NCBI GenBank assembly: GCA_022315425.1
Contig: JAIUPT010000038.1
Coordinates: 1,550,001 to 1,614,000 of the forward strand
Length of the DNA: 64,000 nt
Reading direction: 5' to 3'
Origin: Pseudevernia furfuracea
Taxonomy: Eukaryota; Ascomycota; Lecanoromycetes; Lecanorales; Parmeliaceae
Shown: positions 45,625 to 56,410 of the stretch, piece by piece
How the letters are laid out: each line of letters starts with the position of its first letter
How positions within the stretch are numbered: the stretch's first letter is position 1
Program-made: the position numbers and the translations under genes
Notes under the pieces: model-generated
Told to the model about the DNA's origin: nothing
Seen by the model: the letters and a program-made list of their open reading frames with translations, nothing else
Database searches by the model: none

Positions 45625-46474
45625 GGCTTAGATGGCTATTGGTCGATAAGTGAGGTATAAATCCCTCAAGTTTTCCCTCTTTTCCGTTCGGTACCCCCCG
45701 TCGGTGAGATGTGGCAAGTTGAAAAATAAATATGGCTCATGAGACATGAGGCATTGAGTACAATCGAGAATTATACATTACGATACTGTACTCCCGCTAA
45801 TTTAACGTTCCGGAGAATTTTCGATTTTCGCCGCCCCTCGGGGTTGGTGCTTGAACCCCGCAACTTTGGGTCTAAATTTTTGGAATTTTCAACTCAACGA
45901 CAAGCTTTGACCAACAACACTGGACCAACTGGATTACTTCTCTTTTTTATTCAACCAACCAGACTTGCTAGCATCCCATCTTACTGATATCACCTGAGTA
46001 TAGTCACCCCCAGTATTGATTATGCAGATGTTCAAGCATCGCAGTCCGTGGCTTCTCACCCTTTCATTGGTCGATACAGATCCGAATTGTGAGGGAATCA
46101 GTCCGAAATGCCTGAGCACTTTGACGACTCTTGCAGAATGCATCCAGCTCGTGCTGAGATTTTTCGTGCTGAAAGGTTGAGGCAATTAACGCAACGGTCG
46201 TGGGCGCATTTATAAATTTGCTAATATCCACCTGAGTTTGTATTAACATACCGTTGTAACATTCAGTTTCTATAAAGCCACAAAATCATATACGATTGAG
46301 TGTCCCGCTTTTTACACCAACACTCTCTGGCTACATTAATATACCTTGGAAGTGACTAACCCTTGATCCCCCCATCTTGACTCATCTTCCCTCTTGTATA
46401 AATCCCCGAGCCTCGACATCGTCCCATACACTCAGCCTTCTTCGCTCTTGGGGCATATACACATCTACTAAGCC
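45625..46474. other. Divergent promoter region
   Basis: About 850 bp between two diverging genes, A/T-rich. Short frames only. No repeat or RNA recognised. Confidence 0.4.
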
Positions 46475-47969
46475 ATGACTTTGTGGAGTGAGCAGGGCAC
46501 TAAACCCAAGGACGCCTCAAAAGCCCAACTATGGGAATCTTCTTTGCAACGAGAGGCATCAAAAATGGCGGACGGAAAAGATCTTCTCTCGCCGCAACCA
46601 CGACCAACAGTGCACCGCCTTTCTTCGGCGACTGCAGACCTCAAGGGTTTGAGCATTGGGCCTCATGTTATTGTACCACCTAAGCATATGCATTTTCCCA
46701 GCGATGCTCACGAGACAGCTGCTGCTCTCGAGCTAGCCAAACACCGTCTCAAGGACCCCGACTCAAGCGAGGGTATTGTCACCCCCAGCACGCCTCCCGA
46801 GACAACGACTACAGATGCGTACGCATTCGCATTCGATATTGATGGAGTCCTCATACGTGGTGGAAGGCCAATACCAGAGGCAATCGAAGCTATGAAAGTC
46901 TTGAACGGTCAGAACGAGTATGGCATCAAGGTGTAAGTCTATAAGCCGGGGATCACTCAAGCAGCCTTTGCTGACTGTCTAAAGTCCCTATATTTTCCTC
47001 ACGAACGGTGGTGGAAAGACGGAGCAGGAGCGGTGTGTAGACCTGAGCAGACAACTGGAACTTGAAATCTCCCCCGGACAATTCATCTGTGGTCACACAC
47101 CTATGAGAGAGATGGCGCAGAAGTACAAGACAGTCCTTGTTGTGGGAGGAGAAGGCGAGAAGTGCCGCCTCGTCGCAGAAGGCTATGGCTTTAGAGATGT
47201 GGTCACTCCAGGCGATATCATGAAAGACAACGATAGAACGACCCCATTCCGAAGACTCACCGACCAGGAGTCACAGAATTCACGAGTCCGCAACTTTGGT
47301 GAGACCGAAATCGAGGCTATCTTTGTCTTTGCAGATAGTCGTCACTGGGGAGACGATCAGCAAATCATCATCGACCTACTTACATCCAAGAATGGCCGGC
47401 TTGGGACGAGGTCCGAGAATTACGATGAAGGTCCACCAATCTACTTTTCGCACAACGACCTGATATGGTCTGCTGCCCACGAACACACACGCCTTGGCAT
47501 GGGCGCCCTCCGCTCCTCGTTGGAAGCGATCTACAAATCCATCACAGGCAAAGAACTTGTATCGACAGCCTTCGGCAAGCCCCAGCTTGGTACCTTCCAA
47601 TTCGCCACACGCTTACTCCAACAATGGCGCAAAGACACTCACGGTATCAACAAGCCGCCAGAGACAGTCTACTTCGTGGGTGATACTCCCGAATCGGACA
47701 TTCGCGGTACCAACGAGTTCAATGAATCTAAGCTGTCCGAGAATGACTGGTATTCGATTCTTGTGCGGACGGGCGTTTTCAAAGAGGGGACGAAGCCTCG
47801 TTACACACCAAGGATGACAGTGGACAACGTCCTCGATGCCGTGAATCATGGCATCAAGCGGGAGATGAGTAAAGCTTTCAAGGCTCAGGCTACAAAATTG
47901 AGTGCGCTCACTAGCGAAGGGGTCATCGATGAAGACGTTGTCGATGGTGTGGCCGCTAATGAGGAATGA
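46475..47969 (+). CDS. HAD-superfamily class IIA hydrolase, CECR5/YKR070W-like
   Basis: Predicted mitochondrial or cytosolic haloacid-dehalogenase-fold phosphatase. Two exons (46475 to about 46933, then about 46985-47969), joined as YGIKV|PYIFLTNGGGKTEQERC. Motifs: YAFAFDIDGVLIRGGRPIPE (motif I, DxD nucleophile), FLTNGGGKTE (motif II), and VYFVGDTPESDIRGTNEFN (motif IV, Mg-binding acidic pair). The cap region contains FICGHTPMREMAQKYK and VLVVGGEGEKCRLVAEGYGF. The N-terminal ~120 residues ahead of motif I are poorly ordered. The physiological substrate of this family is not settled. Confidence 0.9.
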
Positions 47970-48809
47970 CGGAATGATGACAACAACGTTCTTTCTCTTG
48001 CTCCTGTTACGGACAGACAGACAGACATGGTGCGTTGATGAAGTGCTCTAGAGCTCAGGTTTTCTTCTTCTTGCTTGGATTTGGCGTTTGTACTAGGCGT
48101 CTTGTGGAATGTCTCATCTCCGCCAGCTGAAGCGGGAGCTTTTTGTGTGCCTCTTCTCAAAGGAGCCCTTAGAGCATGAAAGAGGCGCACGCATATACCC
48201 GAGTTATACCGTATTTATCCACACTGTAGGCCAGAAATGGACCATGTGGTAGTACTGCTACCTTGTTCTGTTCTTTTGGAGATCTCGATTTCCTCAAAAT
48301 TGACCCTCCTCTTAAAAATCGACTCTTAAATCTTGCCTAATGATTGACTCTTCAAGTCTTAATAAGCAGAATGAGGTTCCTAGGGCGGCAGGGTTTTCTT
48401 GGGGGTGGTGGGGGCACGGGGAGAAATCAATATTGCGCCCTAGACTCGGCCGAGGTACCTAGAAGAAGAATTAAAGGGTCCTGCTGCAAGTGGTGACAGA
48501 GTAGAGGGTAGAGTAGAGTAGTGTAGTGTAGTGACAGAGTGACATTCACACATTCATGTGTCAAGGACTCAAGGCTGATTCTCAAACGAATAATAATAAT
48601 AATAACTCTATAAAACACACACAACCTCCAACATCTTTATAGAAATCATCTTCCAGACCAGCCACCACCATTCCATGCTTTTTCCACCCCACCACGACCC
48701 CGCCAAGGACACATTCCACTCAGCGTGGTCTTGCGCAGTCATGATATGATGTGATGGCTTTATTAACCACCCTGCAGTCACCTTTCATGCTCGCTCCATT
48801 CTAGTCATC
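47970..48809. other. Tandem intergenic region
   Basis: About 840 bp between plus-strand genes. It has a GTAGAGTAGAG/GTGTAGTGTAG tandem tract at 48494-48540. No gene recognised. Confidence 0.4.
48494..48540. repeat. GTAGA/GTGTA short tandem repeat
   Basis: Imperfect five-base units in tandem in non-coding DNA. Confidence 0.75.
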
Positions 48810-49805
48810 ATGGTCCCTCGTTCTTCAGAGCCGCCTATAGTCATGCCTCGACCCGTCGAAGAGGAGGTCATTGAGGAGGGCGAAGATAAACCGTTGCCTG
48901 CTCTGCCTACCATCCAATCTCCTCGACCCTACACTCCCCGACGAGCCATAGCCCCAGACACAGCTGCCGCCCCATCTCCCTTCTCAAACCTCTCGCTATC
49001 GTCCTTGCCATTACGACCTCGCACTCGTTCGCCCTTCGCAAGAGGCCATTTAAGGTCCAAGTCTTCTGGAAGCGGCTCTCTCACCGCCCCACAAATGACT
49101 CGGGCGCACTCATCCCCAGTTCCCAATACCACAGCTCGTCCTATGATACCCCGCCCATCCAGCCCCTTAGGATCTCCTCTTCGACACCGCAGTCCTATGA
49201 GGAGACAGTCAGACGAATCATTTTCCAGCTTCAGCAACCAGTTAGACATAGACCAGACTATTTCCGAGAACTCCGAGTTAGACCTGACGCCCCGAGCAAC
49301 AATGGATTTCGACTCCATGCATGCTTCTCCCTCGCCATACAACAATTACCAGACCTTCCCTCGCAGCCGCCGACGGCCTGCGTCGCCACTTCACCAGATT
49401 TCGCCGTCGGCTTTCTCTTCCAACACTTCGAAGCATCCACTTCGCGCGTCCACTTCGACTCCTTCGTTGGCGGCCAGCCAGTACAACGAAGCGTACCCGT
49501 CTAATTACTCCTTCTCCTCCGGCTCGGTACCTTCGACACCCACGTCAGTGCGCTCTCGCTCTCCGAGCATATCTTCTCTTGAGACCATCCCCGACTCCCC
49601 TGATGCGGAGCGGGAAGCCGAGAGTATCGCTATGCTGAAAGCTGCTGCTGATCGGGAAGATCAGAGTGAGGAAGGGGTCAGGAGGCGGGCTGGCTCTGAT
49701 GTGGGAGTGAGAGGGGCAGGCAGGGGGGACAAGCGGAAGAGGTGGAGTGTGTGCGGGGCGGAGAGGAGGGGCGATCTAGATTTGGAGACGATTTGGGAGG
49801 ACTGA
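48810..49805 (+). CDS. Ser/Pro/Arg-rich conserved fungal protein, 331 aa
   Basis: Single-exon frame with ATG at 48810. The protein is almost entirely low-complexity: PLPALPTIQSPRPYTPRRA, many RSPxPR and SSPLGSPLRHRSP motifs, and DFDSMHASPSPYNNYQ. More distinctive parts are TPTSVRSRSPSISSLETIPD followed by an acidic/basic helix (DAEREAESIAMLKAAADRE) and a C-terminal KRKRWSVCGAERRGDLDLET. The final block, with RWSVCG.ERRGDLDLETIWED, looks like a short conserved motif. It has numerous proline-directed and basophilic phosphorylation contexts. No domain is recognised and no function is assigned. Opposite-strand frames in the same interval are shadows. Confidence 0.72.
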   Translation: MVPRSSEPPIVMPRPVEEEVIEEGEDKPLPALPTIQSPRPYTPRRAIAPDTAAAPSPFSNLSLSSLPLRPRTRSPFARGHLRSKSSGSGSLTAPQMTRAHSSPVPNTTARPMIPRPSSPLGSPLRHRSPMRRQSDESFSSFSNQLDIDQTISENSELDLTPRATMDFDSMHASPSPYNNYQTFPRSRRRPASPLHQISPSAFSSNTSKHPLRASTSTPSLAASQYNEAYPSNYSFSSGSVPSTPTSVRSRSPSISSLETIPDSPDAEREAESIAMLKAAADREDQSEEGVRRRAGSDVGVRGAGRGDKRKRWSVCGAERRGDLDLETIWED

Positions 49806-50488
49806 GAGTAAGGATACTGTTATCTGCATACGCTATAGCATTTCGCAGGCGTACACGGCTTTACCATTCACGAGAAAGGGAACAACACATCGAGAAGGGT
49901 GGAACGGAGTTTCCTGGTTCTTTCTCCGGAGCCGCAACTGGGGTACCTTACTACATCACACGTGGTCATTCGTCATATTATGCATGACCTTGGGGGCATC
50001 AATATCTGGCATCAGCGTGGCAGGGGTACACTATCGTCCAAGACCATTTCATGCAAAGGCCGGGGCAACAGGCGTTGGGAAAGCGTTGTTGAGAGCGTGG
50101 AACATTTGCAGCGATACCCGGTGGTCAATCTCGGTACATTAGAGCTGCATTATTATACATCATAGCTGGGCACTAAAACATGCATACTTAGCTATCTAGA
50201 CACTCCCTGGGCAATTACTTTGCGTTCTTTCAACATTTCCCCCCTCGTTACGGATTGCTTAACCTGGCAGAAGCAGGTCCAATCAAGTAGGAATGCGATG
50301 TTCCTGACACTCCAGTGGATAAAGCAGTGCCCGTTTTTGAGGTACTGTAATGAGCGGAGCCCGAAGATGTGGAGAGTTCCATGCTATGCTACAATGTTTT
50401 CGCCGTGATATCAAGCCCTTCGGCTACCCTATCAGAGCATCTATCGCCGCAAGTCCTGTGTGCACCAATGCCTCATACTCCCTCGTTC
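49806..50488. other. Convergent 3' intergenic region
   Basis: About 680 bp between the stops of two converging genes. No feature recognised. Confidence 0.4.
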
Positions 50489-51479
50489 TTACGACCTCAG
50501 TCCCAGCAGCAGCCCAGCCCCCTTTCCTCCCTTCTCCCCACCCTCACCCCCACCAGGCAAATATGTCACATTCGGATTCCCCGCCAACGTCTGCGCAATC
50601 TCCTTACTCGCCTCGATCCTCCGAATCATAATCAAGCCATCCCCGGCCCTCGCCACGGCCCTCGAAATCGTCTCCGCGCTCTCCGCCTCCCCCTCGGCCC
50701 TGATTACATTGGCTTGCCTCTCCTGCTCCGCCTTCTCCACTATAAACCTACTCCTCTCGGCATCTTGCTGCGCGATTTGCTTCTGCTCGACGGCCCGGGT
50801 GAATTCCTTGCCGAAGGTCATGTGCGTGATGGAGACGTCTTCGAGGGCGATGTTGAACTCGGAGGCGCGTTTGACCAGGTCGGTGCGTATGCGGGCGGAG
50901 ACGGATTCTCGTTGCGTGATCAATTCGGCGGCGTCGAATTGGGCGACGATGGATTTGAGGACTTCGTTGCCGATGGAGGGGAGGACGCGCTCGTCGTAGT
51001 CGAGGCCGAGGGACTGGAAGAGAGAGGGGGCGTTAACACTGAGGAGGTAGGTGAGGTGTTGGGAGACGGTGTAGGCAATGCTTGACAGAGACAAGGAAAG
51101 CGGTTGCCCTCGGTGGAAAGGCAAAAGCTCATGTACGACTGCAGTAACACGATCATACCTGGTATATCTTCGGCAAGTTTGGGACCTCGGGCCTATGCAG
51201 CACCCGCAACGTCAAACTGACCATCTGCAAATCCTTGCTGCCAGTCGTAGTCGAGATATTCCTGGGTTTGGTGCGGACATCGTAGATGATGGATTTCTGC
51301 AGCCAAGGGATCAGGAAATGGGTGCCTTCGTTGACGACGGTCTCCTTGACCCCGGATAGACGGTCGAAGATCACCGCTCGAGTGCCACCCCTGACATCGT
51401 ACATGGAGGCTTGGGCCAACGAACCGGCGATGGTTACTGGGACGACCCATTTGATGACTGAGTTGAAGACGTTGGCCAT
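50489..51479 (-). CDS. PHB1: Prohibitin-1
   Basis: Predicted 281-aa subunit of the ring-shaped prohibitin complex of the inner mitochondrial membrane (chaperone/scaffold with Phb2). Exons 51159-51479 and 50489-51013 with a 145-nt intron. The N-terminus MANVFNSVIKWVVPVTIAGS is the hydrophobic anchor. The SPFH/band-7 domain follows with GGTRAVIFDRLSGVKE, GTHFLIPWLQKSIIYDVR, YDERVLPSIGNEVLKSIVAQ, FDAAELITQRESVSARIR and LEDVSITHMTFGKEFTRAVE. The coiled coil QKQIAQQDAERSRFIVEKAE follows, and the C-terminus is IAQTLAGNPNVTYLPGG. All signature blocks are intact. A frame extending upstream to 51635 is not used because the family start at 51479 has the correct anchor. Confidence 0.95.
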
Positions 51480-51737
51480 GGTGAAGAATTCGAGTTGGAG
51501 ATATCTCTGGAAATGGAGGGTGACACTACCGCAGGAGAGCACTGCAGGTGTTTTGTAGAGCGAACGATGTTGAGCAAGCTTGGAGCGCTCGGAAAATATC
51601 GAGGTCCAATGGGGTTTAGCGTCGCTTGGCATCATGAAAGCAACCCATCATCTCCGTTCACCCTCACCCAGTGCACCAATATCCTCCATAACAGCTACGT
51701 TTCCTTTACCGTTTCAGTTTCAGTTTCACCGCCTATC
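51480..51737. promoter_or_regulatory. Bidirectional promoter between PHB1 and QCR8
   Basis: The start codons of the two divergent mitochondrial-protein genes are 258 bp apart. A CCAAT pentamer lies at 51606-51610, a possible HAP/CCAAT-binding-complex site. The sharing of elements is inferred from spacing only. Confidence 0.5.
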
Positions 51738-52393
51738 ATGGCAGGAGGAAGTGCACCATTAGACACAAAGCACGGCCAGTACGTACTCCTACCTCATCCT
51801 AAAACATACGAAAAGCATACGAAAACTTCCCGGTCTCTTCAATAGCTAGACATGAGCCCTGACTGATTATATGACCACAGGTACCTCGGCACTTGGGGCA
51901 ACCTAGGTACGCTCTTTTGCAAAATCCTCGTTCTCCGGCAACGCTTGCGTGACCGCGGGGGGCAATAACCTATCCTCCATGGCCAAATGGCAATAGCACA
52001 TAAACCTGCGCAGGTGGCTAACATCCAGGGAAACCAGGCTCTCAAAAACAGAAAGGCATAACAACCTACTCCATCTCCGCCAATCGCCAACGTCCTCTCG
52101 CCGGAACACTTAATGCGGCAGTCTTCAATACCTGGCGGAGATGCAGAGCTCAGGCTCTTTACGTCATACCACCTTTTGCAGTCGCATACCTGGCCATGAA
52201 TTGGGCCGTTGAGAAGTAAGTCTGCCGGAGCTACAATTATGAGAATCAGCGTGGAAATGGGGGGCCTGCTTGCTAGGGAATGTTTGCTGACGATCCGGAA
52301 TGCAGGAACGAGTATTACAACTCAAAGCCAGGGAGAATGCACGATGCAGAAGCCGCCGATGCAGCTACTCAGGGAGGAACAGTGCGTGGTTAG
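51738..52393 (+). CDS. QCR8: Cytochrome b-c1 complex subunit 8
   Basis: Predicted 110-aa small ubiquinone-binding subunit of respiratory complex III. Four exons: 51738-51778, 51881-51906 (26 nt), 52038-52215, 52306-52393. Splicing yields MAGGSAPLDTKHGQYLGTWG, NLGSQKQKGITTYSISANRQ, RPLAGTLNAAVFNTWRRCRA, LYVIPPFAVAYLAMNWAVEK and NEYYNSKPGRMHDAEAADAA. The single membrane segment is ALYVIPPFAVAYLAMNWAV. Every phase works and the protein matches the fungal QCR8 plan throughout. The small second exon means simple frame scanning would miss this gene. Confidence 0.95.
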
Positions 52394-52900
52394 ATTCTAG
52401 GTGGGATGAGAGACAAAGTCTGGAGAGTCTTCTTGAGCAGGATCGACAAGATCTGTACATAACTTAACAAGATTCAGTCGATTCTGACTAATGCCTTGAT
52501 CTCCCATGCGCGAAATGCAGCGGAGGATACAAGAGATGTATTGCGAATTTGCGATAAAGCCGTGAGGTCTAGGCGCTTGGGGCGTATGATATTGCAAACA
52601 TCGGGCTGCGCACACCGATATTGTAATACTGAACTTTGGAGAACAATAAGTCTGATCACAACTGACCTTCGAATTCCATCTTCACTGCTAAGACCCTCCC
52701 GTACAACTCCAAAGCTGAAAAAAGGCGCGCTGTACGGAGTATCTGCCCTTCCATAAGGTATTTCTGTAATCTTATAATCGAGCCTAGAGCGATAGGGCTG
52801 ATCGCGACCACGAAATTTCGAAGCTACCGCAAGTCTTTAAGCTCACAGTTAAACCGTTATTCTTTTACCACTGCTTCTCGTACTATTACGCTCCATAACA
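52394..52900. other. Tandem intergenic region
   Basis: About 500 bp between plus-strand genes. No feature recognised. Confidence 0.4.
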
Positions 52901-53685
52901 ATGGCCAAAGAAAAGCCCACAGATTCCGAGAAGGAGGCTAAGAAGCTGGCTAAAGCAGAGAAAAAGGCCAAGCGCTCAGAAACCGACGGCGTCCACAAGT
53001 CCAAATCAGACAAAAAGGAGAAGAAAGAGAAGAAAACGGCAGCTGCGGCGTCAGACACAGAGGTCACAACCAAGCTCCTAAACACACTCGAAGAGACCAA
53101 GCCTGGCAGTGTGGCTGTCAAGGAAGAAGATGGGGATGTGAAGGTCAAGGTGAAATTGGAACCTTTGCTGGGTGCACTGGTGCCGTTTGCGAATCCATTG
53201 GCGGATGAGAAAGCTGGGAAAAAGGTGTTGAAGAGCGTGAAGAAAGGTAGGCGCTGTTTCGCGCCACGTTTGAAGCACCCGTGACTCACCGGACTACTGT
53301 CACAGCAACGAAGAACAAATCTCTCAAGCGCGGCGTCAAAGAAGTCGTCAAGTCCCTCCGCAAATCCAGCACCGCCGCCGCTACCGCAGGCAACGGTGAA
53401 CCCCCCGCGATCGTCATACTCGCCGCCGACATCTCGCCCATGGATGTCATATCGCATATCCCAGTCCTTTGCGAAGACCATGGCGTGCCCTATATCTATG
53501 TGACCTCGAGGGTTGAGCTGGGCGCGGCTGCTAGTACCAACAGGCCGACGAGTGTGGTCATGATTACGCAGGAGGCAGTGGGGAAGAAGAAAGGGGGTGG
53601 GGAGACGGGGGATGAGGATTTTAAAGAGGTGTATCGGGATTTGGTGAAGATTGTGTCAAAAGCTTCGAAGGATGTTAGGATATGA
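52901..53685 (+). CDS. NHP2: H/ACA snoRNP protein Nhp2 (L7Ae family)
   Basis: Predicted 241-aa core protein of H/ACA small nucleolar RNPs, needed for rRNA pseudouridylation. Exons 52901-53246 and 53306-53685 (59-nt intron). The N-terminal ~90 residues are a Lys/Glu/Ala-rich nucleolar-type extension, longer than in yeast Nhp2. The L7Ae domain follows: LLGALVPFANPLADEKAGKK, NKSLKRGVKEVVKSLRKS, PAIVILAADISPMDVISHIP, VLCEDHGVPYIYVTSRVELG and TSVVMITQEAVGKK. The K-x-x-x-RGVKEVVK helix and the AAD-P-DV segment are the RNA-binding signature of the family. The C-terminus ends VSKASKDVRI. Confidence 0.93.
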
Positions 53686-54534
53686 TGCCCGTGGGCTTTG
53701 CCGCTATATCGTATATGCAAGGCGTTGGTGGGAAAAAAGTGCTAGAGCTACCATGTTGGCATGCTACATAGTAAGTCTACCCTGGCACTCCAGCTTGGGA
53801 GACTGAGTGTTCCCGGAGACGCGCGTTGACAGGCAGATAGGTCTTTGATACCCTTCGTGTACAGTGTCTTGAATACCTATATGCAAGGAATACGCTCATC
53901 AGTAAGATATCCGGTTTCGTGCTGTGAGTAGTTGCTACTACGTTGTCTGCTGAGGTCTTCGGGTTATCTTCAATTAATCGCCGCCTGTCATCGAATTCCT
54001 GTCCCAAAACTTTCATGCCATCAGGTTTTTCTAGACAAAGTTATCCTATACACGTTTCTTCATGGCAAAATTCCTTTCCGAAGGTCTTTTTGGCGACGCT
54101 CTAGCTTCTTGCTTCAGCGCTGTGAAAAAGTCCTGCCTTACCCTGCGTTCCAGCCTGAGAACGGAGTTTGTCCGCAGTCTCCTAAAGAGATGTGAACTGT
54201 CCGAGTGTGCAGACTGAGCAATGCCACAGAAGCTGTGGAGAAGTCCACTTAGAATCCTTCAAAACTGGTACTGAAGTCTGATCACTTGTCAGCGGCAAGG
54301 ATGATATCTTGAGGAGTGAAATCGCTCGAGAAAACCTGCCCGCTGAATTGTGCCGCTAAAAGATGCGAAATTTCCAATTTCCATGTTACATCATCGGCTT
54401 TCGTCACTCTCGCTTAACTTCCTACGATCAAACAACTCATCCAGCAAACAATTTTACGACTTCATTCACCCCACATAATCACTGGGTCCCACTTCATCCT
54501 TCAACAGTTCGTCAAGACTCCCACTACTGCAACC
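53686..54534. other. Tandem intergenic region
   Basis: About 850 bp between plus-strand genes. No supportable gene; frames up to about 85 codons have no recognisable domain. Confidence 0.4.
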
Positions 54535-55048
54535 ATGTCCGAATCCACCTTCCACACGACCGGCGAAGACCTCCGCAAGCCTGAATCCCAGGTCTCCCAA
54601 AAGAACAACGGCAACGTCCCCGCCGACTCCGAAGTAGCTCAGACAAAAGTAACCCTCCCGAACCCCCCTCTGCCTACGGCTCCCACCAAAACAAGCCCCC
54701 CCCCAATACTCAATACCTACTACTAATCTCACCCAGTCCATCGTCGACCAAAACTCGAAACCCAAATCCGAAATCATCGCCGAGCGTCAATCCAACCTGC
54801 CCCTGCCCGACGACCCTCCCGTGGCCTCGGACTGGAACTCGAGCGATGCCAGCAAGGTGAATGTCGGGTCTGGCGGGGTAGAGGGGGATGTCTCGTACGG
54901 AGGGGACATCCGTGAGCCGGCTACGAGTGACAGCAGCGTGAGGACTGACGGGGAGACTTTTAATAAGAATGCGAGTCAGCCGCAAGGGGTTGGGAGGGAA
55001 GGTCATGATGGGTTGGATGGGCTGCCGAAGGATGCGTTGAAGAAGTAG
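54535..55048 (+). CDS. Small hydrophilic conserved fungal protein
   Basis: Two exons. Exon 1 from the ATG at 54535 encodes MSESTFHTTGEDLRKPESQV with KNNGNVPADSEVAQTK. An intron of about 90 nt (near 54648-54736) leads to SIVDQNSKPKSEIIAERQ and LPLPDDPPVASDWNSSDASK, then VNVGSGGVEGDVSYGGDIRE and VGREGHDGLDGLPKDALKK. Total about 140 aa, with no hydrophobic segment, rich in Gly, Ser, Asp and Asn. The TGEDLRKPES and PPVASDWNS blocks look like a fungal family of unknown function, possibly a stress or dormancy protein of LEA-like character; that is a guess from composition. It lies 470 bp before a gene of very similar character. Confidence 0.75.
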
Positions 55049-55519
55049 GGGGGGATGAGTCCAGTTGAATGATGGGTTTGGACCATGGGGAAGGGCATGA
55101 AGTGAAGAGGCATTCAGCAAGTGTTGGTTCATAGATGTCAGAGCTACTGAGCTTCGCTTGATGGAATGGATAGCTGGATTAGCTGCACATCAATGCTCTG
55201 CAGCTTTCGTCCAGAGGCCAGTCGGTCCGTCGAAATACCTCAGTTTTTCAGTGCCTTGATTCGTGTTTCTTTGGAAATCTATCTATTCGCTAGAGCTTTG
55301 GATGCTCACCTATCAGTAGTAATTGATAACCCAAAGCGGTGAGTGATTTTCAGGGCAATGGTTTGGTGGGGCATTACATCATTCCTGCCCATGATTTAGC
55401 CTCGCGTGACGCTCCACGAACAACTGCCTCAAGCATAAATCTTTCACAAACATTCCCTCTATCCAGTTCAAGACACAACACCCTTCACATATTCCAATAA
55501 CAAAATCACTCATACAGCC
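55049..55519. other. Short intergenic region
   Basis: About 470 bp between two plus-strand genes, expected to hold the second gene's promoter and a leader. No other feature. Confidence 0.4.
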
Positions 55520-56410
55520 ATGGAAATGCAAGGCACGCCCATTGGGTCGACAGACCAGGGCATGAAGGTAAGGGAAAGCTCACGCCTTCAGTCCCAGGCC
55601 TTTCTAATATTCACCTCCCACCGACATTATTCTTCTTTCGGTGCTCATGCTGACTTCTTAAACCAGAACACATCAGACCCCGAACGCTATTCGAACCCCA
55701 CGAGTGAAGGCGCTGGTGCTGTTGCCTCCGACTCCCTCGCCGCAGAATCGGCCCACTCAGGCGGCAAATTCGGCGAGAACCGCGACTCCAATTCTCTCTC
55801 AGTCGAAGGGGACCATTCTACCTTGAACAACACCGATACATCGGGTGCCAAGGTCCTCGCACCTGCGTCCAACGCCGCAGAACGTGAGGAGAAAGAGTCT
55901 TTGGAGGAAACTCCGGGCGAGGCGAAAGGCTCACATGGAAAGAAGTATCCCGAGGGTGCGGATGGACAGTCAGATATCCCGGGCCACAGCCTCGACGGGA
56001 AGCCTGCATCGGGATTACGTGGAGTGACAGGCCCAAGCAGTTCAATGGGCACTTCTGGCCAGATGGCTGGCAGTGAAAATAAATCTGGTCCAACTGAGAA
56101 CACTTTCAAAGGAGAGGGTGGTTCAGATGTAGATGCTGCACCTGGCTATGTGGGCAGTGTGGAGTCTGAAGCCAACAAGACCGGCAAGCCAAAAGGAAAG
56201 AACATCACAGAGGGCGGATTTGACGACGATCCGAGCAACAACGCGAGTTTCAACTCTGACATTGGGACGGAAAATGATCCAGGGAGGAAAGCGGAGAGTG
56301 ATATGCAGAAGATGGCGCAGAGTGCGAGTGGAGGAACAGGACCGAGGCAAGCGCCGGGAGAGAGCGACAATAGCCAGTACGATGTGTTGGACACTGATCA
56401 GGCTGCTTGA
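55520..56410 (+). CDS. Hydrophilic Gly/Ser/Asp-rich fungal protein
   Basis: Two exons: 55520-55567 (MEMQGTPIGSTDQGMK) and about 55667-56410, joined across a ~100-nt intron with a CATGCTGACTTCTTAAACCAG 3' end. The unspliced frame is also open, so intron retention would not stop translation. The product, about 260 aa, has no hydrophobic segment. It contains NTSDPERYSNPTSEGAGAVA, ESAHSGGKFGENRDSNSLSV, KGSHGKKYPEGADGQSDIPG and a C-terminal FDDDPSNNASFNSDIGTEND. No domain is recognised. Composition and proximity suggest a relationship in role, perhaps stress tolerance, with the gene just upstream; this is inference only. Confidence 0.72.
   Translation: MEMQGTPIGSTDQGMKVRESSRLQSQAFLIFTSHRHYSSFGAHADFLNQNTSDPERYSNPTSEGAGAVASDSLAAESAHSGGKFGENRDSNSLSVEGDHSTLNNTDTSGAKVLAPASNAAEREEKESLEETPGEAKGSHGKKYPEGADGQSDIPGHSLDGKPASGLRGVTGPSSSMGTSGQMAGSENKSGPTENTFKGEGGSDVDAAPGYVGSVESEANKTGKPKGKNITEGGFDDDPSNNASFNSDIGTENDPGRKAESDMQKMAQSASGGTGPRQAPGESDNSQYDVLDTDQAA

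Noticed and set aside
50369..51085. 238-codon plus-strand frame
   Set aside because: Antisense to the prohibitin gene, whose family motifs are unmistakable.
51014..51158. 145-nt prohibitin intron as a family copy
   Set aside because: The length fits, but none of the shared blocks are present.
55568..55666. Intron with CATGCTGACTTC as another family copy
   Set aside because: Only the branch-site word matches; the core and the TTTCCTGTTTG block are absent, so it is an ordinary intron.
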